From Kiritimatiellia bacterium (GTDB taxonomy: Bacteria > Verrucomicrobiota > Kiritimatiellia > UBA8416 > JABMPJ01): a stretch of DNA of 64,000 nucleotides. This document shows positions 8,801 to 15,412 of this stretch, in pieces (within the stretch, counting starts at the first letter, position 1; the number at the start of each line of letters is the position of its first letter). The stretch lies in NCBI GenBank assembly GCA_030745755.1, contig JASLOA010000045.1:120001-184000 (forward strand), written 5' to 3'. A program made the position numbers and the translations under genes. Below the pieces are notes generated by a model, which saw nothing but the letters and a program-made list of their open reading frames with translations, did not search any database and was not told the DNA's origin.

Positions 8801-9524
8801 GCAGGTTCCGGCCACGAACACTGTCTACGAGACGCACGGCCACAGACAGCACGAGTGCAGTCGTGATCACTACCGTCAGGGCGAGAAAGCCACCAAAGGA
8901 ATTCTTACCTGAAAATGTTCCGCAGGCACCAACACCCGTCGCACTGTACCATGAGAATGGGGAGCCACCACTCAGGATGGCCACCGCCGCCTGCACTGTG
9001 CCGAGACCCGCCATTCCGAACATCAGTCCGCGAACAGCACCACGAGAACGAAGTCCCCATGTACACACCCATGCTAACAGACCATAGGCAATCCACTGAC
9101 CGAGGGTGACGCGTGCCAGAGCCGCATCGACAGCAATCGTCGCCCATCCACCAGGGGGCACCAGTCGCGAATATAGCTCAGACGCTCCAGGCACCACACG
9201 GCGCACCATCCCGAGCGGTAACGGCAAGGTCTGCAACACGCTCCAGAGAAGCAATCCCAAGGCGATCCAGATGGGAAACCACGTCCCAAGGCCACCTTCA
9301 TCCGCACCGTCTTCAGACCTGCGAAGTGCCAGGAGCCCAAAACAAGTGCATGCGAAACACCCCATAATAGCCAGGGCCCACGCAGTGAAGCCTGCTGAAC
9401 CCAAGGGCACGGTCGCCGCACCGCAAAGGATCATGAGCAACACGGGAAACACACTGACCATGGACGGCATGCGTACCGACCCGCCTAACCGCCCTGGCCG
9501 TCGATGATGATGGGAATGTCTCAT
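5808..9524 (-). CDS. O-antigen ligase/polymerase-family membrane protein with long TPR-rich C-terminal region
   Basis: A 1,238-residue protein. About the first 480 residues hold a dozen membrane helices and a Wzy_C-type periplasmic signature (GVGLGCFGEGFNRFLP ... YHAHNDYFELICELGIPGAL), as in O-antigen ligases and polymerases that join lipid-linked glycans. A further membrane helix lies near residue 560 and about 650 residues of helical, TPR-like sequence follow (for example AVDAYSASCRDLRNAVQMMP, HANAHAMLARYAADLA), probably periplasmic. ATG at 9524 has AGGAGG eight bases upstream and is preferred to GTG at 9545. It is the last gene of the polysaccharide locus and converges on the phosphofructokinase remnant. 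It is the second Wzy-like protein of the locus, so one may polymerise and the other ligate. Confidence 0.85.
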   Translation of the reverse strand: MRHSHHHRRPGRLGGSVRMPSMVSVFPVLLMILCGAATVPLGSAGFTAWALAIMGCFACTCFGLLALRRSEDGADEGGLGTWFPIWIALGLLLWSVLQTLPLPLGMVRRVVPGASELYSRLVPPGGWATIAVDAALARVTLGQWIAYGLLAWVCTWGLRSRGAVRGLMFGMAGLGTVQAAVAILSGGSPFSWYSATGVGACGTFSGKNSFGGFLALTVVITTALVLSVAVRLVDSVRGRNLRVVLLEVTGRYEFFAILLLSVSVAAQYVALALTRSRGALISSSLAVAALGAWFLLARRRHDRNRFLRILAGVVLLAAVAGGLVGYVLSERGFGGHVTDASALSRLAIWRALPSMLKAHPFGVGLGCFGEGFNRFLPAGTFGMKRAYHAHNDYFELICELGIPGALLLLLALVLIVRRMIAVASGSSQGSSVWLWRGAALAVAAGMVHAAVDYNISSRPGVALVWVVLLGVAMRQRATRSSVAPRSKSAMYAIPPIMITRTKARQSDASELAPPVIVSNGARKVGDARVDEVHPEDTGVAGHVTYGRHLAHRVARGALRLLPVLCILAAVYYARLAVCSRRLERGRQAVAGTADQYAWPVRPESRERGAVLIEQAAGPAVMRAHAYYWAGVGRVRGYREKLENAISGHLKRFPELSRAQAERLVYATSGSEAVDAYSASCRDLRNAVQMMPWHANAHAMLARYAADLASLSASVERAVALRVEAMAQAEVAVLLAPSTPVTLVRACAAASTLARADDAGGKRARERVRTWGSHALRLSADVAEDVCVAFDRAHIPLDDLVMRPDTPLVSMARVVRLIQERGDSEQCLRVLARLEKTAIAATAQAERLTKPERDVVDSLLNMAQRETDRWLLRQGDWEGYGRRGAARRQLYARLTDRRIVGEAGPQMSEDIRLRMLTAVNERYGLDPRGTLLLASMASRLGRPAVATRLRCEVALRDPTVPLVLGTKAEEALSCVDVEDVGFRLLSARRMLDSGRYLDAMVYLQTLSAEDRLPTTMTHRLSMLLARCADMTTDHVDSPDTFLQEALELCPSDRDVLNAVVDAGMGTQAVVLVEGVLRSPQDILATQEVACEVRMQFLGGRVELLGFSLVEGEGLNGAPTLRMVWRFFGQVPAGLSAMVRCMDADGDHMFARRCGFAKQHAEVFRGGDPCIGSTVVSTVAIPPTELTSPRLLVGLMLPTSGWRWLPDASGLNFAEVLDWQQHITPKHAGMKPLSGTPLPR

Positions 9525-9576
9525 GGTCGTCCTCCTCACCGCCACCCAACTTCTGTCACAATCTTCGCGTCGATCA

Positions 9577-10371
9577 TCACTCTAACCGTCTCCGCCTTAC
9601 CCAGTTGTCCACCAGCCTACTCACTCGCCGCCTTGTCGGCTTCGGCTGCAGCACCGGCGCCCCCGCCAGGATGCGCTGCGGGTTCGTCTCAAAGAGAAGC
9701 TCGGCGCAGGATGGACCCAACGCTTCGGCACAGCACTGGAAGGCATCCGAGAGCCGCAACACTCGCCGCGTCGTATCATGCGCGTCACTGGCCACCACAT
9801 GAATCAGGCCTCGCTCAAGCAGGCCTGTGATCATCCCGCGTCGCCCGCTCTCAAGAGCAAAGCCCAACGCAGAGGCCGTCACCTGCATGACCGCTCCCCG
9901 CTGGACCGCTTCCTGCGCCAGGCGCGAATTCTTGCGAAAGGCCTCACTGACCTCGGGATGCGCCACTACCGGCGTCACGCCGCAGGAGCGTAACCGAACC
10001 ACGGTCTCGACCACAGCACTCCCAAGCATGCCCGCGTGGGGGGACTCAAGGAGGATATACCGCCCCCCAGGATCCAAGGGAATGATTTGCCCCTGGCCGA
10101 TACGTTCAACGATGTCCTCCATGATAGGCGTCTCAGTGGCGGCGCTGATTTCCAGGCCCTGTCCGTCCTTCACCAATGCCGCTTTGAGTCGGGCGAGCTC
10201 TCGATCAATATGCGGAACCGGCACACATTTCCCATCGTGGAATAGATGCACGGCCGCCACAACGTGGGTGATACCGTCCCGTGCCCCCATGGCACACATC
10301 GCCAAGGAGGCCTCCATATCGCTCGCGCCATCGTCGACACCAGGCAGAATATGGGCGTGTAGGTCTCTCAA
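9577..10371 (-). CDS. CpsB/YwqE-type PHP-domain tyrosine-protein phosphatase
   Basis: A 264-residue metal-dependent phosphatase of the polymerase-and-histidinol-phosphatase (PHP) superfamily. It begins with the metal-binding DLHAHILPGVDDGASDMEAS, with further ligands in HLFHDG, E of ILLESPHAG, PVVAHPEVSEAF and VASDAHDT. In capsule loci these enzymes dephosphorylate the tyrosine autokinase that controls chain length. The start is TTG at 10371, fixed by the DLHAHILPG motif at the N terminus, and it overlaps the stop of the autokinase gene by four bases (TTGA), so translation is coupled. The kinase/phosphatase pairing supports the assignment strongly. Confidence 0.9.
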   Translation of the reverse strand: MRDLHAHILPGVDDGASDMEASLAMCAMGARDGITHVVAAVHLFHDGKCVPVPHIDRELARLKAALVKDGQGLEISAATETPIMEDIVERIGQGQIIPLDPGGRYILLESPHAGMLGSAVVETVVRLRSCGVTPVVAHPEVSEAFRKNSRLAQEAVQRGAVMQVTASALGFALESGRRGMITGLLERGLIHVVASDAHDTTRRVLRLSDAFQCCAEALGPSCAELLFETNPQRILAGAPVLQPKPTRRRVSRLVDNWVRRRRLE

Positions 10372-12572
10372 GACAACTCAGAGGTATCCGATCGGTCCTT
10401 GCCGCCCGGGAGCCACCGACGCCACCCATTGCCGCGGACGTTCCTTTTGGGGGATATGCCGTACCCATAGCCGTAGGCGTACTGGTAGTGTCCATAGTGA
10501 TAGCCATAGAGTCCGGATTTAGGAACATCCACATTGTTGAGAACAGTACCCAGCATAGAGACACCCGCATCACGAACACGCGCCACGACCTGCTGCGCCG
10601 CATCCTTTGGCGTGACGAAGCTGCGCACAACCAGAAGCATGCCGCCGGCGTGCCGACCGATGACCAGAGAATCCACCAGGGCAAAACTAGGAGGGGAGTC
10701 CAGAACCACAAAGTCAAAACTGGCTTCCAGTCGCTCAAGCAGCTGGGCAAAACGAGCTGATTCCAGCAACTCGGCCGGATAGGCAGGAATAGCCCCACAG
10801 GGAAGGAACGATAGATTCTCGACAGTGGTCGACAACAAAAGATCCTCGACCTCGACTTCCGTATCCGGATCCAGGAGGGTCGACAAGCCCTGATCGGCGG
10901 AAACAGAAAATACCTTGTGAAGCCGGGGCTTGCGCAGATCGGCATCCACGATCAGCGTGCGCTTCCCTACCTGCGCCTGCGCAATGGCCAGATTCACGGA
11001 GACAATCGATTTCCCTTCTTCCGGGAATGTGCTGCTCACCACGACAGAGCGAAGCCCGACATTCCCCGCACCGAAAGCAAGCGCCGTCCGCAGGGAGCGG
11101 AAGGCTTCCGCCGCTTGACTTTTGGGGCTATCAGCCACAACCAGATCGGCCATCTCGTTGGACTCGATCTCATCGGACATGTCCGGGATACCCCCCAAAA
11201 CGGAAGACCGCAAGGCCAACTTGATGTCTGCAGCGCCTTTGATGGTCACATCCATATAGTCCATAAAGAAGCAGAGACCCACCGCCGCCGCACCGGTCAG
11301 GATCAACGCCACCAACATGCTTTTAGCGCGGTGCGGCCAGGACTTCACGGTCGGCAACGTGGCACGCGAGATCACGAACACGTTGTCGCCCTGTCCCCCC
11401 ATTCGGTTGATGTCAATCTCCCCGATGCGCCGGACGATGGTGCGGTAGGTGTCTTCGATCAAGGATTTGTTTCCGTTCAATACCTCATATTCTGCCGCCA
11501 GCACATTGTGAGTAAAGACCTCTCTCTCCTGTTTGCGGAGGGCCTCTCGAATCAGTGATTCTTCGCGTCCCAACTGGTCATAACGAATCCTGAGTGATGC
11601 GAGAATGGACGAGGCTTCCATGGCAAGTTTGGTCCGGAGGGTGTCGATCTGGCTCACAATCGCTTTGATCTGAACATGGTTCTCACCCAAGCGCAGAAAC
11701 ATTTGGGTATAATCGCGCTCCAGACGGGACAGCTCAAGCTTGAGTTCCTTCATGACAGGTGAGTCGATGACCTCGGGGAGGCTATCCACGGTCTGCCCGT
11801 TGGCAATGGCCGCATCGGCGGCTTTCACCTGGGCCTCCAACGCCATTCGTCGAGGCTCGGCTTTGCTCAGTTCACGGCTGAACTCAAGCAGCCGGTCCGC
11901 CACAATGTTCTGTGTCTTCTTAAAAGACACCATGTTGTTTTCGACCGAAAACTCCTGCAACTCTTTCGTGGCTGCATCAAGCGTCTTGCGCAGGGAATCG
12001 GCCTTGGACCTGAGATGCTCAAGACCCTCATCAGAGATACCTATCCGGCGCGCGCGGCTGTCATTCTTGAAAGCATCGATGGCGGCATTGACAATACGCT
12101 GTGCCTGCCGCGGATCCTCCCGCTCAATGGTTACATCAATCAGGTGCGTATTCCGCAACGGCACCACCCGAAGCCGCTTCGCCAGAAACTGAACGGGGTC
12201 CTTCGCATGCGAGAAGACCTCATCGTCCATCAGACGCGCCTTCTCGATAGTCGAAACCAGGACAGGGCGGGAGGACACAAGATTAACCACTGTTTGCATG
12301 AACTCACGCTGTCCGCCTGCCGCCGCCAAGGGATCGTAGGCGGCCTTCATGTCAGTCAGATCGACTTGAGATCGTTCAACCAGCAGGCGTGCGGTCGCGG
12401 TGTAGCGAGGGGTACGCGTCCACACATACAGCGCTGCCGCGAGCATCAAGGCCACAAACACGGTGAGCGCCAATGGCATGCGCTGCAGTACGACTTGAAG
12501 GTAGTCCCGCAAATGAACGCTGGGCACGTCGGGTGCATCATCGACAAAAGGGTCAGACACATCGAAATCCAT
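10368..12572 (-). CDS. Wzz/GumC-type polysaccharide copolymerase fused to a bacterial tyrosine autokinase
   Basis: A 734-residue inner-membrane protein. The N-terminal Wzz region has a first membrane helix near residue 40 (ALTVFVALMLAAALYVW) and a long periplasmic coiled coil; a second helix (MLVALILTGAAAVGLCFFM) lies near 430. The cytoplasmic BY-kinase domain carries Walker A (FPEEGKSIVSVNLA), Walker A' (RTLIVDADLRKPR) and Walker B (FDFVVLDSPP). The C terminus has a tyrosine cluster with about nine tyrosines (GLYGYHYGHYQYAYGYGYG), the usual autophosphorylation tail. It controls chain length and export with the Wza-type lipoprotein encoded just upstream. ATG at 12572 has GGGAG seven bases before it; longer starts at 12578 and 12599 exist. 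The gene is coupled to its phosphatase. Confidence 0.93.
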   Translation of the reverse strand: MDFDVSDPFVDDAPDVPSVHLRDYLQVVLQRMPLALTVFVALMLAAALYVWTRTPRYTATARLLVERSQVDLTDMKAAYDPLAAAGGQREFMQTVVNLVSSRPVLVSTIEKARLMDDEVFSHAKDPVQFLAKRLRVVPLRNTHLIDVTIEREDPRQAQRIVNAAIDAFKNDSRARRIGISDEGLEHLRSKADSLRKTLDAATKELQEFSVENNMVSFKKTQNIVADRLLEFSRELSKAEPRRMALEAQVKAADAAIANGQTVDSLPEVIDSPVMKELKLELSRLERDYTQMFLRLGENHVQIKAIVSQIDTLRTKLAMEASSILASLRIRYDQLGREESLIREALRKQEREVFTHNVLAAEYEVLNGNKSLIEDTYRTIVRRIGEIDINRMGGQGDNVFVISRATLPTVKSWPHRAKSMLVALILTGAAAVGLCFFMDYMDVTIKGAADIKLALRSSVLGGIPDMSDEIESNEMADLVVADSPKSQAAEAFRSLRTALAFGAGNVGLRSVVVSSTFPEEGKSIVSVNLAIAQAQVGKRTLIVDADLRKPRLHKVFSVSADQGLSTLLDPDTEVEVEDLLLSTTVENLSFLPCGAIPAYPAELLESARFAQLLERLEASFDFVVLDSPPSFALVDSLVIGRHAGGMLLVVRSFVTPKDAAQQVVARVRDAGVSMLGTVLNNVDVPKSGLYGYHYGHYQYAYGYGYGISPKRNVRGNGWRRWLPGGKDRSDTSELS

Positions 12573-12617
12573 ACTCATACTCCCGCAGGAACAAGACACA
12601 AAGGCGCCGTCACATGC

Positions 12618-13712
12618 CTAGCCCGAGCTATCAAGCCGGTACGTGAACGTGAAAATGCCGCGTACCGCGTTCCAGAGCTCTGAGAATACCATACGGGTTG
12701 ACGACTCCGGCACGTGCAACACATCGCCCTCGCTCAAGAAGAAATTAGGCGCTTTCCCTCGCTCAATGGCGCGCACATCCACATGCACAACTTTCTCTGC
12801 ACTGGGGGACCCCTGCTTCCTGCGAACCAGGAAGCAGTTCCTTCGATCAGCATTCGGAGCCAATCCCCCGGCCAACGCCAAGGCCTCGACGATCCGCATC
12901 GACCGGCGCAGCGCAAACCCGCCCGGCTGCCGAACATTCCCGTATACATAGACCAGTGGCGCGCGCGGCACGTACACAATATCGCCGCCCTGAAGCACCG
13001 GATTCATCTCGAAGGCGCCCTGATCAAACAGCTCTTCCATGTCGACAACGATGCGCAGCGGATCGGTCGAGCCCTCTCCCTGTCGCAGCACATAGATCCG
13101 TTGGCCAGCCCCCGCATCCGGCCCACCCGCCATCGTCAACATATCCATAAGCGTTGATACATTCTGATGTATAGCATAGTCGCCGGGAAGCGTGACCGCC
13201 CCGATCACCGCAATGCGCTGACTACGGAATTCCTTGACCGACACACTGACACGCGGATTCTGGAAAACCCCCCGCTCACGCAGCTCCGACTCAATCGTCT
13301 TGTGGATCTCCTGCACCGTCTTGCCTGCCACGCCAAGCACACCGATGACGGGCAGGGATATTACGCCTGACTCCGCCACGCGGAAATCGAGTGTCTTCGT
13401 CTCCTCGCTCATCTCCCACTCGAAGATACTGATGTCGAGCACATCATCCGAGCCGACCAGGTAGTCACGTGCCTTGAGCTCAATCAGTTTCCGCGTCTGT
13501 CTTACCAGATCACGACTGACCTCGTCGCTGAAGGAGGCTTGGGCACCGTCGATGAACCCGACAGAATGCGAGCTACTTCCAGGCGAAGACGCGTCAGGTA
13601 AATTGCCTGCATAGGGGGGACGTGTGGCACATCCGCTCAAGACCGCCGTTGCGGCCGCAACAGACAGCACACGAGCCGCGCACAGCGTTCGGTTGTTCGT
13701 CATCGCCCTCAT
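12618..13712 (-). CDS. Wza-type polysaccharide export lipoprotein (OPX family)
   Basis: A 364-residue outer-membrane lipoprotein. The signal peptide ends in lipobox LSGC (AAATAVLSGCATRPP). A polysaccharide-export (Poly_export) domain follows: YLVGSDDVLDISIFEWEM, then GVISLPVIGVLGVAGKTVQE and RVSVSVKEFRSQRIAVIGAV. Two SLBB domains come next (GDYAIHQNVSTLMDMLTMAG; LVYVYGNVRQPGGFALRR). It forms the outer-membrane channel for the polysaccharide and docks to the copolymerase encoded downstream after 45 bases. ATG at 13712 has AGAGG eight bases upstream; GTG at 13721 is too close to that site. Confidence 0.92.
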   Translation of the reverse strand: MRAMTNNRTLCAARVLSVAAATAVLSGCATRPPYAGNLPDASSPGSSSHSVGFIDGAQASFSDEVSRDLVRQTRKLIELKARDYLVGSDDVLDISIFEWEMSEETKTLDFRVAESGVISLPVIGVLGVAGKTVQEIHKTIESELRERGVFQNPRVSVSVKEFRSQRIAVIGAVTLPGDYAIHQNVSTLMDMLTMAGGPDAGAGQRIYVLRQGEGSTDPLRIVVDMEELFDQGAFEMNPVLQGGDIVYVPRAPLVYVYGNVRQPGGFALRRSMRIVEALALAGGLAPNADRRNCFLVRRKQGSPSAEKVVHVDVRAIERGKAPNFFLSEGDVLHVPESSTRMVFSELWNAVRGIFTFTYRLDSSG

Positions 13713-13742
13713 GGCACCCACCTCTCCCCCTGTACATGCAAA

Positions 13743-13778
13743 CGCTCCGCGTCCCCTCGAACAAGGGGCGCAGAGCGC
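13743..13778 (-). terminator. GC-rich hairpin between the small secreted-protein gene and the export-lipoprotein gene
   Basis: On the minus strand GCTCTGCGCCCC and GGGGACGCGGAGC pair around a TTGTTCGA loop, followed by GTTTGC. No long U run follows, so it may be an attenuator or mRNA-stabilising structure rather than a strict terminator. It splits the polysaccharide locus just before the wza-like gene. Confidence 0.4.
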
Positions 13779-13814
13779 TGCACCATGCTCTGTAGAATCT
13801 TGACTAACCGACGA

Positions 13815-14369
13815 TCAGTTACTGCCTGATTTCGAACCGCCACCGTCGTCGTTGTTTTCGATGATCGCAAGGGTGGTACCGGCAACCAGCACACCCACGC
13901 CACCGATAACTACCCCTTTGCTAAGCAGAGGTTTCTTAGGGAGATCGCCCTCATCGCCCCCCACGAGCATGCCCTTCTCAGGAACAACCACGCGGCACTC
14001 GACAATCTTCGCGGTCTTTGCGACATCAATCACGGCAAGTTTCTTACCGTCAACCGTCAGGATGTACCGCCCTACGGCCACGTTGAATATGCATTTTCCA
14101 GCCGCATTGGCCTTCATCTTCACGATGGCTCGGCCATTCTCAGCCGACGACAGTAAAAACGACGATCCCTTCAAAGGCTTGACGCCCGCGGAATCGAGCA
14201 GACTGAACGTGCAGCGCCCAGCCTTCATGGTCAGCACGCCTTGCGTCGGGGTGGACTTCATCTTCAGCACGCCTGGCGTCGGCTTTGCCAGTACAGCCAG
14301 TTGACTCGCCGCCACGACAAAAAGAACGGCCACGGTCAACAGAACTCTGCTACATTTAACAACTCTCAT
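13815..14369 (-). CDS. Small secreted/membrane-anchored protein of the polysaccharide locus, unknown function
   Basis: A 184-residue protein not recognised from any family. It has a signal peptide (VLLTVAVLFVVAASQLAVLA). A short internal duplication follows (PGVLKMKSTPTQ and QGVLTMK), then a beta-rich middle that looks like a small carboxypeptidase-regulatory-like or Ig-like fold (GRCTFSLLDSAGVKPLKG, CIFNVAVGRYILTVDG). A C-terminal membrane helix (GVVIGGVGVLVAGTTLAII) precedes the polar tail ENNDDGGGSKSGSN. The layout suggests a protein anchored by its C-terminal helix. It lies immediately upstream of the export lipoprotein and in line with the locus, so a role in export or surface retention of the glycan is plausible but unproven. 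Confidence 0.7.
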   Translation of the reverse strand: MRVVKCSRVLLTVAVLFVVAASQLAVLAKPTPGVLKMKSTPTQGVLTMKAGRCTFSLLDSAGVKPLKGSSFLLSSAENGRAIVKMKANAAGKCIFNVAVGRYILTVDGKKLAVIDVAKTAKIVECRVVVPEKGMLVGGDEGDLPKKPLLSKGVVIGGVGVLVAGTTLAIIENNDDGGGSKSGSN

Positions 14370-14485
14370 CGGATCCCCTTGTGTTTTGCGTCATCAGACA
14401 CTTGATACTCTTACCACCTGATGATCGGCTACAGACTAGATGCATTGTGGACCTCCCGCAACAAAAAAGAAAAAAAAAACGCGAC

Positions 14486-14800
14486 CTATCTCATCGCCGC
14501 CACGCGCCTTGTTTTGCGCATGCGCTGCACTCTCATTCTTACACGCTTCCCGGCCAACGGCTGGCTCGTGGCCGCCTTCTTCTTGCGAATACGAAGGACC
14601 TTCCGCTCATCTTCCGCCGGGCGTTCGGCCGACAGGCGCGTGCCACCTATCCGCTGTGCCAGCCTGGATGTGGCCACGCGTGCATCCAGACGGTTGCCGG
14701 GGGCATTCTTTCTATCCGCGGCAGGTGCGGCCCCGCTACTGCCAAGCAGCAGCATGGAGACGACGCCACCCGTCAACAATGTTCTCACGACCTGCATCAC
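14486..14800 (-). CDS. Small basic secreted protein, unknown
   Basis: A 104-residue protein with a clear signal peptide (RTLLTGGVVSMLLLGSSGAAPA). The mature part is very basic, with many Arg and Lys (KVLRIRKKKAATSQPLAGKR and VRMRVQRMRKTRRVAAMR). I do not recognise it. It sits between the C39-like lipoprotein and the previous small secreted protein on the same strand. Downstream on the minus strand, just past its stop, lies a run of ten T (near 14470-14480) after a short GCGA/TCGC stem, which could act as a weak terminator. A charge-based interaction with an acidic or sulfated polysaccharide is a guess. Confidence 0.5.
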   Translation of the reverse strand: MMQVVRTLLTGGVVSMLLLGSSGAAPAADRKNAPGNRLDARVATSRLAQRIGGTRLSAERPAEDERKVLRIRKKKAATSQPLAGKRVRMRVQRMRKTRRVAAMR

Positions 14801-14887
14801 GTTGCCCTTCCGTACGATCCGGCAGCTATAGTAGGCTGCGGTTGCCCCATGTCAAGGAGGCTCTACCGCCCCGAAAAGCCCGGCACG

Positions 14888-15412
14888 CTACTGTGGGTTG
14901 CTGATCAACACGGCCGTATAGCGGGCGTTTTCCCACAGTTCGTTGAACAGTTTGGGGGGATACCACATATCCGGTTTGCGCCCGGAATGCACACGGACAC
15001 TTCCCCTGCGCCCCAGGCCGGTGACGACCACGAAATGACCTTTCGCGGCATCGGCCGACCGCAACAACACGATGGGAGGCACAGCTTGATTCAGCCAGAC
15101 GGCCAGTGCTTCCGTGCTTCCATACACCACGCGGGCCTGTACGCCACGCTGCCGAGTGCCCGCGGCCAGAAGAGCCGGCGTCGACCCACCCAAGGCCGGA
15201 ACGTAGACATCCTTATGGAGCGCAACGGGGTCGGTCGCCACGCCGACGTATTGGAGCACCATCCCGACGCAGGCCACACCGCAGTCACCCTCAGACGAAG
15301 ACACAAACGGCACATCGAGGCTAGATCCAGGCTGCGCTATCGGGGTCATGCAGCCGACCACGCCACCCCCCAACCCCACGCACAGAACGACTACTGACGC
15401 GAGCGCACGCAT
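14888..15412 (-). CDS. C39-like cysteine peptidase domain lipoprotein
   Basis: A 174-residue protein with a lipoprotein signal (LCVGLGGGVVGC). A papain-like domain of the C39 type follows: the catalytic cysteine region EGDCGVACVGMVLQYVG, a conserved middle (STPALLAAGTRQRG) and the histidine region KGHFVVVTGLGRRGSVRVHS. Aspartate or asparagine completing the triad would be near VHSGRKPDMWY. C39-like proteins cleave peptides, often after double glycine. Here it is probably an envelope-anchored protease or a non-peptidase relative. The start overlaps the end of the preceding gene by 22 bases, so the two are cotranscribed. Its function in a polysaccharide locus is unknown. Confidence 0.7.
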   Translation of the reverse strand: MRALASVVVLCVGLGGGVVGCMTPIAQPGSSLDVPFVSSSEGDCGVACVGMVLQYVGVATDPVALHKDVYVPALGGSTPALLAAGTRQRGVQARVVYGSTEALAVWLNQAVPPIVLLRSADAAKGHFVVVTGLGRRGSVRVHSGRKPDMWYPPKLFNELWENARYTAVLISNPQ

